Origin: Pseudomonadota bacterium
GTDB lineage: Bacteria > Pseudomonadota > Gammaproteobacteria > Burkholderiales > Burkholderiaceae_B
Direction of reading: 5' to 3'
Assembly (NCBI GenBank): GCA_023423975.1
Contig: JAFAEO010000037.1
Coordinates: forward strand, 1-5,443
DNA length: 5,443 nt
Below the pieces are notes generated by a model. That model made no database searches and was not told the DNA's origin. It saw only the letters and a program-made list of their open reading frames with translations. Positions 1 through 5,443 of this stretch are shown piece after piece. Positions within the stretch are counted from its first letter, which is position 1; the number at the start of each line of letters is the position of its first letter. The translations under genes were made by a program, and so were the position numbers.

Positions 1-1
1 A

Positions 2-493
2 CTTACGGTTCAGCATCCAGATAAAGTGGCTTTTGTGACACAAACTACTTTGTCGATTGATGATACTGCCAAAGTGATTGATGCCTTGCGCCAAAAATAT
101 CCGAATATTCAAGGGCCACGTAAAGACGATATTTGTTATGCCACCCAAAACCGTCAAGATGCTGTGCGCGACTTAGCTAATCAGTGTGATGTGGTGTTGG
201 TGGTGGGCTCGCCAAATTCATCTAATTCTAACCGTTTACGCGAACTAGCAGAGCGTATGGGGAAACAAGCTTACTTGGTGGATAATGCCGATGAATTAAA
301 CCAAGCATGGTTTAAAGCAAATACAAAAATTGGTGTGACTGCGGGCGCATCTGCACCTGAAATTTTAATTAAACAGGTGATTCAGCGTTTGCAAGACTGG
401 GGTGCAACTGCCCCTGAAGAGCTTGCAGGCCGTGAAGAAAATATTACCTTTAGTTTGCCAAAAGAGTTACGTATTCCTGTAATACAGGCTTAA
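2..493 (+). CDS. ispH: 4-hydroxy-3-methylbut-2-enyl diphosphate reductase, C-terminal part (5' end outside window)
   Basis: IspH (LytB) is the cytosolic [4Fe-4S] enzyme of the last MEP pathway step, reducing HMBPP to IPP and DMAPP. The frame is open from the first bases of the window, so the GTG at 26 is an internal Val and not a start. The 163 visible residues are about half of the usual ~316. Family motifs appear in the expected order: TQTTLS; DDICYAT, whose Cys (codon 134-136) matches cluster ligand Cys197 of E. coli; VVGSPNSSNSNR with the substrate-binding Ser-Ser-Asn; GVTAGASAP with the conserved Ser; and the terminal GREENITF/PKELRI segment. The other two cluster cysteines lie upstream of the window. 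The end is intact (TAA 491-493). The gene has its own terminator, so it is probably transcribed apart from the pilus genes. ispH also sits near the minor-pilin genes in Pseudomonas, so the linkage is old. Confidence 0.97.
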   Translation, partial: LTVQHPDKVAFVTQTTLSIDDTAKVIDALRQKYPNIQGPRKDDICYATQNRQDAVRDLANQCDVVLVVGSPNSSNSNRLRELAERMGKQAYLVDNADELNQAWFKANTKIGVTAGASAPEILIKQVIQRLQDWGATAPEELAGREENITFSLPKELRIPVIQA

Positions 494-535
494 ACTGCGA
501 AGTACATAACACTCTAAAAAATTGATGAAAAATAG

Positions 536-571
536 GCAGATAACTGTTGCATGACGGTTATCTGCTTTTTT
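536..571 (+). terminator. Rho-independent terminator after ispH
   Basis: A perfect 9-bp stem pairs GCAGATAAC (536-544) with GTTATCTGC (557-565). It can be extended by a T-G wobble (545/556), G-C (546/555) and T-A (547/554), leaving a 6-nt loop at 548-553. Six T follow directly (566-571). Its place 43 nt after the ispH stop indicates that it ends ispH transcription. The bases upstream are A-rich (515-520 and 528-532), so the same hairpin has a looser U tract on the opposite strand, although no gene there needs it. Confidence 0.9.
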
Positions 572-599
572 ATGCCTTTTATCCTGAAGTGTGAGGGTT

Positions 600-628
600 T
601 TGTAAAGTTGTTGGTTACTATTTTTAAT
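600..628 (+). promoter_or_regulatory. Predicted sigma70 promoter of the minor-pilin operon
   Basis: A -35 like box TTGTAA (600-605, 4 of 6 consensus bases) and a -10 like box TTTAAT (623-628, 5 of 6) are separated by exactly 17 nt. Transcription would start near 634-636 and give a 5' leader of about 24 nt before the fimU ATG. The site lies between the ispH terminator and fimU, where a promoter is required. I see no sigma54 -24/-12 pair in this gap. This is inferred from sequence only, and an activator binding upstream cannot be excluded. Confidence 0.5.
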
Positions 629-647
629 AGGGCAAAGTCTGTGTCTT

Positions 648-657
648 GGGGGGGGAG
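648..657 (+). promoter_or_regulatory. G8 tract forming the fimU ribosome binding site
   Basis: Eight consecutive G (648-655) followed by AG end one base before the ATG at 659. The AG-containing form GGAG (654-657) is only 1 nt from the start, which is too close. The G run itself can pair with the anti-Shine-Dalgarno CCUCC through one G-U wobble in several registers, including GGGGG at 648-652 with a 6-nt spacer. Changes in tract length would therefore alter spacing. An in-frame GTG at 641, with AGGG at 629-632 eight nt upstream, is a competing start. It would place the tract inside the coding sequence, but the AGGG would lie outside an mRNA begun at ~635. Confidence 0.6.
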
Positions 658-658
658 T

Positions 659-1099
659 ATGCGAAAAAAAGAAAACGGGTTCACCTTAATTGAGTTGATG
701 GTGACCATTGCGGTGATGGCGATTATCGCGATGATGGCGGCTCCTTCAATGACCAGTATGATTCGTAAAAATCAATTACACAGTGATGCGAGAGAAGTTA
801 TTGAGTTGGCAACAATGGCTCGCTCTAATGCGGTTTTTTCTAAGAAAGAACAAAAGCTTGCATTGGATTCATCAGTAACAGATGGTCAGCTGAAGTGGTT
901 GCCTGAAGAACATACCAGTTGGGCTACAAAACCCGTCAATAGCATAAGTTACAACATGTTCGGCTTCTTGGTTTCTGCGAATGACCGTGAATGTTTTATT
1001 TTGCAACATCAAAAAGATACGACACAAAAAGCAGTTATTGAATTTTATAAAAATGGTTCGATTCGATATGAACGTTCAAATAGCACGTGCCCAAATTAA
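659..1099 (+). CDS. fimU: Type IV pilus minor pilin, GspH/FimT/FimU family
   Basis: This is a 146-residue prepilin, inner-membrane inserted before being built into the pilus. The leader MRKKENG is followed by mature FTLIELMVTIAVMAIIAMMA, so PilD would cleave after Gly7 and methylate Phe+1. Glu5 of the mature protein is present. The hydrophobic helix spans about residues 8-30, then a soluble domain follows. Cys112 and Cys144, the latter three residues from the end, probably form a C-terminal disulfide. In characterised systems FimU is a GspH-like connector between the priming complex and the major pilin. The frame stays open upstream to an ATG at 551, but that lies in the ispH terminator hairpin and would add a non-pilin leader of 36 residues, so the ATG at 659 is preferred. 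It is the first gene of the cluster and ends 18 nt before pilV. The family name could equally be given as fimT. Confidence 0.9.
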   Translation: MRKKENGFTLIELMVTIAVMAIIAMMAAPSMTSMIRKNQLHSDAREVIELATMARSNAVFSKKEQKLALDSSVTDGQLKWLPEEHTSWATKPVNSISYNMFGFLVSANDRECFILQHQKDTTQKAVIEFYKNGSIRYERSNSTCPN

Positions 1100-1105
1100 T
1101 TGGAT

Positions 1106-1110
1106 GAGGG
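1106..1110 (+). promoter_or_regulatory. pilV ribosome binding site
   Basis: GAGGG lies 7 nt before the ATG at 1118. It supports that start over the in-frame TTG at 1100, which lies just after the fimU stop and would have only fimU coding sequence as its leader. Confidence 0.7.
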
Positions 1111-1117
1111 TGGAGCA

Positions 1118-1600
1118 ATGATAAAAAATCAACAAGGTGTTGGCTTGTTGGAAGTTCTGGTAGCTCTAGTGCTGCTGGGGATAGCTGTATTAGGTTTTAC
1201 TGCTTTGCAGATTAGAGCGGTCTCGGCCAGTGCAGACGCAGGTCAAAATATTCAAGCTATGAATATCGCACGAGATTTATCAGAGCGTATGCGTATGAAT
1301 CGCGCTGGATTAGATGATTATGAAGCGAGTGCCACTGTGTTGGATTGTTCAGCTAGATTTTGCACTAGTAGTGAAATGGCTGTTTATGAATTTAATCAGG
1401 TGAGATTGCAGGCAGAAGACTTGGGAATGTCTATTGCTGTGCATGACTGTCAGGGCTCAACATTAAAAAGAAAATGTGTGTATGTCGCATGGGATACCAC
1501 CACTGCAACAAATGGAAGTGGAGGTAATCACTGTACCAATGGGACAGCGTATAACCCGAATGCACAATGCATAATTATGGAGGTCTATAATTATGACTAA
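1118..1600 (+). CDS. pilV: Type IV pilus minor pilin PilV
   Basis: A 160-residue prepilin with leader MIKNQQG and mature start VGLLEVLVALVLLGIAVLGF. PilD cleavage would follow Gly7, Glu5 is present, and residue +1 is Val instead of the usual Phe or Met. The part after the helix, including NIARDLSERMRMNRAG and the CxxxxCTSSEMAVYEF segment, is typical of PilV. Six cysteines (77, 82, 111, 120, 139, 151) suggest up to three disulfides in the periplasmic domain. PilV is thought to be a GspI-like member of the tip complex with PilW and PilX. A TTG at 1100 is in frame, but the ATG at 1118 has GAGGG at 1106-1110 with 7-nt spacing and gives a normal leader. The 3' end overlaps pilW by 8 nt. Confidence 0.92.
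   Translation: MIKNQQGVGLLEVLVALVLLGIAVLGFTALQIRAVSASADAGQNIQAMNIARDLSERMRMNRAGLDDYEASATVLDCSARFCTSSEMAVYEFNQVRLQAEDLGMSIAVHDCQGSTLKRKCVYVAWDTTTATNGSGGNHCTNGTAYNPNAQCIIMEVYNYD
1579..1583 (+). promoter_or_regulatory. pilW ribosome binding site inside pilV
   Basis: A full GGAGG lies 9 nt before the pilW ATG at 1593, within the last codons of pilV. It is the strongest Shine-Dalgarno match of the cluster. Its position means ribosomes finishing pilV pass over it, consistent with coupled translation. Confidence 0.8.
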
Positions 1601-2615
1601 AGTTCAGAAAGGTTTTACTTTACTTGAGTTGATGATTGGTTTGTCCATTGGGCTATTGGTTGTGAGTGCGGCAACGGCCATTTTTCTGAGTGCGCAACGA
1701 TCTTTAGGATTTCAGTTGGGCATGGGCGATGTGCAACAAAACTCGAATTTTGGCTTAGCAATGCTGACCCATGATTTACGTCATGCAAATTTAAATACAC
1801 CATCAAACCAAAAAATTAATAATAAAATGGTAGGTTCTGGAGTAGCTTTTGCACAAGAAAACTACCCATCAGCTCTGCATGCGAGTCTGGCAAATAGTGC
1901 GTATAGCGCCCAAAATGCTGTAGATGATGCAACCACAGGTAAGAGTGACCAATTGGTAATTCAGTTTGTGCCTCAGTATCAAATTGCAGAAGCATCGGAC
2001 GTAGATCCAGATGATGACACCAAGAAAATTAATGAAAGACTACTCAGTAATACAGACATGTATAACTGTGAAGGCACTAGAATTGAATTTGTGACAGCCA
2101 AGGCAAATGAAGAAACACAGGCGATTCGTCCAACAGTGGTTCAACGCTACTTTATTCAAAAACTACCAGATGCTTTACAAGGTAGTGATGGTTTAGATCG
2201 TTACGGGTTGTACTGTGATGCGGGGCATTATAATGCGGGCGATAGCAGCATTACAGGCTTAAATAATAACGCACAATTACTCATGCAAAATATTGATGCA
2301 TTTAAAGTTTTACTGGGCGTGAAAAATCCAGGAAATAACCAATTGCGTTATGTCACCATAGATGAATACAAAAATTTAATGTCTTCAATTACCGCTGAAA
2401 AAGATTATCTACAAGTGATTTCCTTGCAGGTATCTGTAGTAGCGCGATCTGCGACCAATATTGGGGCTGATGCTGGTTTAAATAATAAAACCATTACCCT
2501 CCCAGGCACCGCAACTGCAGTGGTGTTCGATGGTGATGCGAATTTGAATAAAAAATACATACGTCAACTGGTGACTCAAGTGGTTGGTTTGCGTAATACA
2601 TTGGGGGCATCGTAA
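1593..2615 (+). CDS. pilW: Type IV pilus minor pilin PilW
   Basis: A 340-residue prepilin, the largest of the four here. Leader MTKVQKG is followed by FTLLELMIGLSIGLLVVSA, so cleavage follows Gly7, with Phe+1 and Glu5 present. The helix covers about residues 8-32. Next comes the conserved QQNSNFGLAMLTHDLRHA segment (around residues 48-65), and the C-terminal QLVTQVVGLRN motif is typical of PilW. Only two cysteines (159 and 208) are present, a likely single disulfide. An acidic cluster, DVDPDDD at residues 136-142, stands out. PilW is a GspJ-like core minor pilin that joins PilV and PilX at the pilus tip and links them to PilY1. The gene overlaps pilV by 8 nt, and its stop shares one base with the pilX start (TAATG at 2613-2617). 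Confidence 0.93.
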   Translation: MTKVQKGFTLLELMIGLSIGLLVVSAATAIFLSAQRSLGFQLGMGDVQQNSNFGLAMLTHDLRHANLNTPSNQKINNKMVGSGVAFAQENYPSALHASLANSAYSAQNAVDDATTGKSDQLVIQFVPQYQIAEASDVDPDDDTKKINERLLSNTDMYNCEGTRIEFVTAKANEETQAIRPTVVQRYFIQKLPDALQGSDGLDRYGLYCDAGHYNAGDSSITGLNNNAQLLMQNIDAFKVLLGVKNPGNNQLRYVTIDEYKNLMSSITAEKDYLQVISLQVSVVARSATNIGADAGLNNKTITLPGTATAVVFDGDANLNKKYIRQLVTQVVGLRNTLGAS

Positions 2616-3301
2616 TGAAACAGCAAAAAGGTGCAACCTTAATTGTGGTTTTGGTCATTCTTATTTTAATTACTCTGGTTGGTACATTAGCTGTCCGTTC
2701 TGGGATTTTAGGATTAAGACTGGCCACCAACAGCCAAGTACAGGCTTTGTTATTAGAAAATAGTAATGCGGCATTATTTAATTTGGAAAATCCAAATCAG
2801 GTTGAGCGTCAATTGGCACGAGATGGTATGTATAGCTATTTCAACTCGGCTGCTAATGCAGAAGATGAGTTGGTGTTTTGCTACCGTGCATCACAAAACA
2901 CATTTTTTTCTATGAACCAAGCCAGTGCGATTTCACGTACAGGGTCAAAGACAAAAATTGGTGTAACAGGTTTTTGTAAGGCGAATCAATTTGCAACAGG
3001 GCGTTCAGCTGTTTTGGCGCAAGTCTATTTAAAGAAAAATATAGACAATGTAGTGCCATTTGCCCATGTTGCACAGAAAACCAGTATTGGCTCAAGTAGT
3101 TTACCTGTGGTATCGAACAGCATTAGTGTGACAGTTATTTCTGTACTGCCAAGCTTTTCTGGTGCAACTAAATCTGAAATTGAAGGTTGTTTTAGAGAGC
3201 GTGCCGCAGATGTATCGCGCTGTTTTGAAAATTTAAATATTCCCTATAACACGCAACGTGCAGACTATGTAGTTGGTGGTCAGCCGCAACTAGTGTCGTA
3301 G
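2615..3301 (+). CDS. pilX: Type IV pilus minor pilin PilX
   Basis: A 228-residue prepilin with the very short leader MKQQKG, cleavage after Gly6, and mature start ATLIVVLVILILITLVGTLA, matching the PilX N-terminal family. The usual Glu5 is replaced by Val (Ala1, Thr2, Leu3, Ile4, Val5), as in GspK-type pseudopilins that cap the complex. The helix runs to about residue 27, followed by the usual AVRSGILGLRLA stretch. Cysteines 89, 121, 192 and 203 suggest two disulfides. The last pair lies in GCFRERAADVSRCF. GGGGG at 2603-2607 is 7 nt before the ATG, whose A is the last base of the pilW stop. PilX is inferred to sit at the top of the tip complex, in contact with PilY1, the next gene. Confidence 0.9.
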   Translation: MKQQKGATLIVVLVILILITLVGTLAVRSGILGLRLATNSQVQALLLENSNAALFNLENPNQVERQLARDGMYSYFNSAANAEDELVFCYRASQNTFFSMNQASAISRTGSKTKIGVTGFCKANQFATGRSAVLAQVYLKKNIDNVVPFAHVAQKTSIGSSSLPVVSNSISVTVISVLPSFSGATKSEIEGCFRERAADVSRCFENLNIPYNTQRADYVVGGQPQLVS

Positions 3302-3316
3302 TTGAACAGAATCAGT

Positions 3317-3321
3317 GAGGA
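3317..3321 (+). promoter_or_regulatory. pilY1 ribosome binding site
   Basis: GAGGA lies 7 nt before the ATG at 3329, in the 27-nt gap after pilX. It fixes the pilY1 start directly before a good signal peptide. No terminator or promoter is visible in this gap, so pilY1 is probably on the same transcript. Confidence 0.75.
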
Positions 3322-3328
3322 TTAACAA

Positions 3329-5443
3329 ATGAAACAGTTTAATAAAAAAGTTCTTTCTGCCACTGTGTCAATGATGATGACATGGGCAGTGTGTGGAAGT
3401 ATTCAAACTTCGGTTGCGAGTGATATTGAAATTTATAAGGATGCAACCAAGGGTAAAACCAATATTCTTTTAATGTTGGATACATCAGGTAGTATGGGTA
3501 TTAGTTCTTTGGTGTTACCAAAAAACAATGCCTATGGTAGTCCAGGGGACGTCACTGTACCTTTGTGTGATCGAGTTGCTGTAGCAGAGTATAACAATAC
3601 CCGTGGATCAACCTATAATATTTATCAGTGGGCATATAATTTAAAAGACCCTGTGACAAACAGAACAGCGATCAAAAAGACTGTGAATATTGGTGGAACT
3701 TCAGTTGATTATTATATGCGTGGCTGCCGCAAGCAAATTAATGGTCAATGGGTAGAGGAGTATGATCGTCTTTCTCGTTTAAAAGATGCAATTATACCTT
3801 TATTGGCCAGTAATGAGTTGGGGCCAGATGTGTTAATGGGTTTGGGACAATTCTCATCTAAAACCGAACTAACCATTGGTACAGCGAGCAATAAATTAAC
3901 TGATGGTCACTCAGGGCGTATTTTAGTACCTAATGCACCATTAGATAATGAACAGCGGATTAAAATTGCACGAGAAATTGCAAATATTAAATCACTCGAT
4001 ACCACGACAAATGAAGATGGGACATCTAATCCCGATTTAAAGTTATCTAGTAATAATTATCCAAATGTCACCAAAGCTGCAAGTGGTACCCCAACCGTAC
4101 ATGCTTATGCAGAAGCAGGTGCTTATATGATGGGAACCACCACAGGTGGCACGGGTACAAATAGTGGACAGGTCAATACTATTTACGATGGTTATATGGC
4201 CATGCAGAATGGCTCAGAGCAAGCTTATTTTATTTGCGTAGAGGTCGGGACTACAACCACTACAGCTTTAGGGGCAACAGTACAACAATGTATCAATAAT
4301 TGGCCTGGACATGATAGTGACAGAAAAACGATTACAACAGGAACGTTGAATGGCGGTGTTTATAAACCTAATGCAGCGGGGACTGGTTGGATAAGAATCA
4401 CGACTCAAAATGATTTTAGAGATGAAATAAATGCTTGGTATAGCGCTCATAATATTAGAGAGGCAGATGGCAGATTAAAAACTGCTGATATGCAAACAGG
4501 ATGGAATACTTTTACCCAACTACCAGAAGGCTGGCGTTATGGCGGTTGGATGAAAGTTAATAATGAACCTATGGATATTGAGCCGATTGTTGGTACAGTA
4601 TGGACAGGTTATGCAGGTGGAACAATTGGTATCGTGTCATATCGTACCAGTCCATTTTCTATTAAAAGTGGAACAGTAACGCGACAAGTGACAACGCAAG
4701 GATTTCAAGACTGCCCAAGTGGTTTTAGCCCTGACCCTGGTTGGCCGCCGTTATGTGTTCAAGCTGGTACTTGGAGACGAACTGCTTCGAATCAGGAAAT
4801 TAATAACAATAGATGTTTCACTCCAGTAATTGGAGAGAATCCAATTTCAGGTGCTCGAAACCCAAATGGTACACCGAAGTCTGACGAATATTATAATATG
4901 ACTAGGACTTCCCTTAAAAATGAGGGAACACAGAAAAGACCGTTGTGGAACTGTGTTCAAACAGGATATGCTTTAGCTCGCTCTTGGGGGAATATAACCA
5001 AAACAGAAACAGTGCTTCAACCAATTGATAATGCTGGTGGTTTTATTTATTCTGTTGATGGGGCAAAAAATGGCAATCTTTATGCAGCGGGTGGAAGTAC
5101 CGAAAGTTGTAATGGTAACGGGATTTATTTCTTAACAGACGGTGCGCCAAACTCGACTAAAGACACTATGGCACGCACGATTATGAATCACTCCTTAGCC
5201 AATGGTGCTTATGCTTTTACAGGCACACCAACGAGTCTCACGCCTGTACCGCTAAAATCGAACCTGTTTGCGGGTGAAACTGGTGGTTGGGAATACATCG
5301 GCGCCTACGCGAAAAAATTGCGTAACCGTACAGTCTTATCCAATACGCAGAAAAACCCTGCAGATATGAATATTAAAACTGCTGTGGTGGGTTTTGGTGC
5401 GTCTTTTGCAGGTATTCAGAGAGATGCAAATGGTGTCTATGAC
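3329..5443 (+). CDS. pilY1: Type IV pilus tip adhesin/assembly factor PilY1 (ComC-like), N-terminal 705 residues; 3' end outside window
   Basis: PilY1 is a large secreted protein that rides on the minor pilins at the pilus tip and acts in pilus assembly, adhesion and surface sensing. The Acinetobacter homologue ComC is needed for DNA uptake. The frame is open from 3329 to the last base, exactly 705 codons. Residues 1-30 are a Sec signal peptide with likely cleavage SVA/SD. A von Willebrand factor A domain follows: MIDAS DTSGS at 51-55, helix and strand DRLSRLKDAIIPLL...VLMGLGQFS at 146-176, the MIDAS Thr in SGTPT at 252-256, and the Asp of LTDGAPN at 602-608. About 345 residues separate the last two, far more than in a simple VWA fold. 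Nine cysteines follow the signal peptide (80, 133, 303, 321, 462, 476, 496, 542, 594). The C-terminal beta-propeller expected of the family lies past the window. I judge the gene intact as far as seen. Confidence 0.93.
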   Translation, partial: MKQFNKKVLSATVSMMMTWAVCGSIQTSVASDIEIYKDATKGKTNILLMLDTSGSMGISSLVLPKNNAYGSPGDVTVPLCDRVAVAEYNNTRGSTYNIYQWAYNLKDPVTNRTAIKKTVNIGGTSVDYYMRGCRKQINGQWVEEYDRLSRLKDAIIPLLASNELGPDVLMGLGQFSSKTELTIGTASNKLTDGHSGRILVPNAPLDNEQRIKIAREIANIKSLDTTTNEDGTSNPDLKLSSNNYPNVTKAASGTPTVHAYAEAGAYMMGTTTGGTGTNSGQVNTIYDGYMAMQNGSEQAYFICVEVGTTTTTALGATVQQCINNWPGHDSDRKTITTGTLNGGVYKPNAAGTGWIRITTQNDFRDEINAWYSAHNIREADGRLKTADMQTGWNTFTQLPEGWRYGGWMKVNNEPMDIEPIVGTVWTGYAGGTIGIVSYRTSPFSIKSGTVTRQVTTQGFQDCPSGFSPDPGWPPLCVQAGTWRRTASNQEINNNRCFTPVIGENPISGARNPNGTPKSDEYYNMTRTSLKNEGTQKRPLWNCVQTGYALARSWGNITKTETVLQPIDNAGGFIYSVDGAKNGNLYAAGGSTESCNGNGIYFLTDGAPNSTKDTMARTIMNHSLANGAYAFTGTPTSLTPVPLKSNLFAGETGGWEYIGAYAKKLRNRTVLSNTQKNPADMNIKTAVVGFGASFAGIQRDANGVYD

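Noticed and set aside
551..658. Upstream extension of fimU to the ATG at 551, adding 36 residues
   Set aside because: The ATG lies in the loop of the ispH terminator and upstream of the likely promoter, and the extra residues would give an abnormal prepilin leader. The ATG at 659 gives a standard seven-residue leader.
514..708. Minus-strand open frame of 64 codons
   Set aside because: It crosses the terminator, promoter and fimU leader, resembles no family I know, and is the antisense of explained sequence.
1615..1806. Minus-strand open frame inside pilW
   Set aside because: It is antisense to the conserved PilW N-terminus and has no recognisable motif or start context.
2494..2730. Minus-strand open frame across the pilW/pilX junction
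   Set aside because: It is antisense to two strongly supported genes, and its residues look like a random reading of the opposite strand.
4268..4450. Minus-strand open frame inside pilY1
   Set aside because: It is short, antisense to the PilY1 insertion and without protein family features. The low GC of this part may favour or disfavour such frames by chance.
5422..5443. Possible calcium loop at the PilY1 right edge (DANGVYD)
   Set aside because: Asp-x-Asn-x-x-x-Asp is only partly like a calcium loop, and the sequence ends there, so the ligands cannot be judged.
1..5443. Mobile element, CRISPR, toxin-antitoxin or other defence system
   Set aside because: No direct repeats, transposase, integrase or repeat-spacer pattern is seen. 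Every long frame is explained by ispH or the minor-pilin operon.

Overview
This window is ordinary bacterial chromosome from a low-GC gammaproteobacterium, most likely Acinetobacter or a close relative in the Moraxellaceae. The evidence is the IspH C-terminal sequence, the AT-leaning codon use and the gene order. It is densely coding and all confident genes are on the + strand. I see no RNA gene, mobile element, CRISPR array or prophage.

Layout: positions 1-493 hold the C-terminal half of ispH (isoprenoid synthesis by the MEP pathway), closed by a clear Rho-independent terminator at 536-571. A short intergenic region (572-658) carries a plausible sigma70 promoter and a run of eight G that forms the ribosome binding site of the next gene. 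Four prepilin genes follow, tightly packed: fimU (659-1099), pilV (1118-1600), pilW (1593-2615) and pilX (2615-3301). pilY1 (3329 to the window end) comes next and runs off the right edge.

How the genes work together: this is the type IVa pilus minor-pilin/PilY1 cluster. FimU, PilV, PilW and PilX each begin with a short positively charged leader, a Gly cleavage site for the prepilin peptidase PilD and a hydrophobic helix. In the studied systems these proteins, with PilE and the large secreted PilY1, form a complex that primes pilus assembly and sits at the pilus tip. They are needed for twitching, surface attachment and, in Acinetobacter, natural transformation (the PilY1 homologue there is known as ComC). 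The overlaps pilV/pilW (8 nt) and pilW/pilX (1 nt) suggest one transcript with coupled translation. A pilE-like gene would be expected just beyond the right edge.

Points worth a second look: the G8 tract at the fimU start; the missing Glu5 in PilX; a roughly 340-residue, cysteine-containing insertion inside the PilY1 von Willebrand factor A domain, with codon use and GC unlike its flanks; and an acidic Asp cluster in PilW. I found no evidence of an undescribed system; the locus as a whole is well known.
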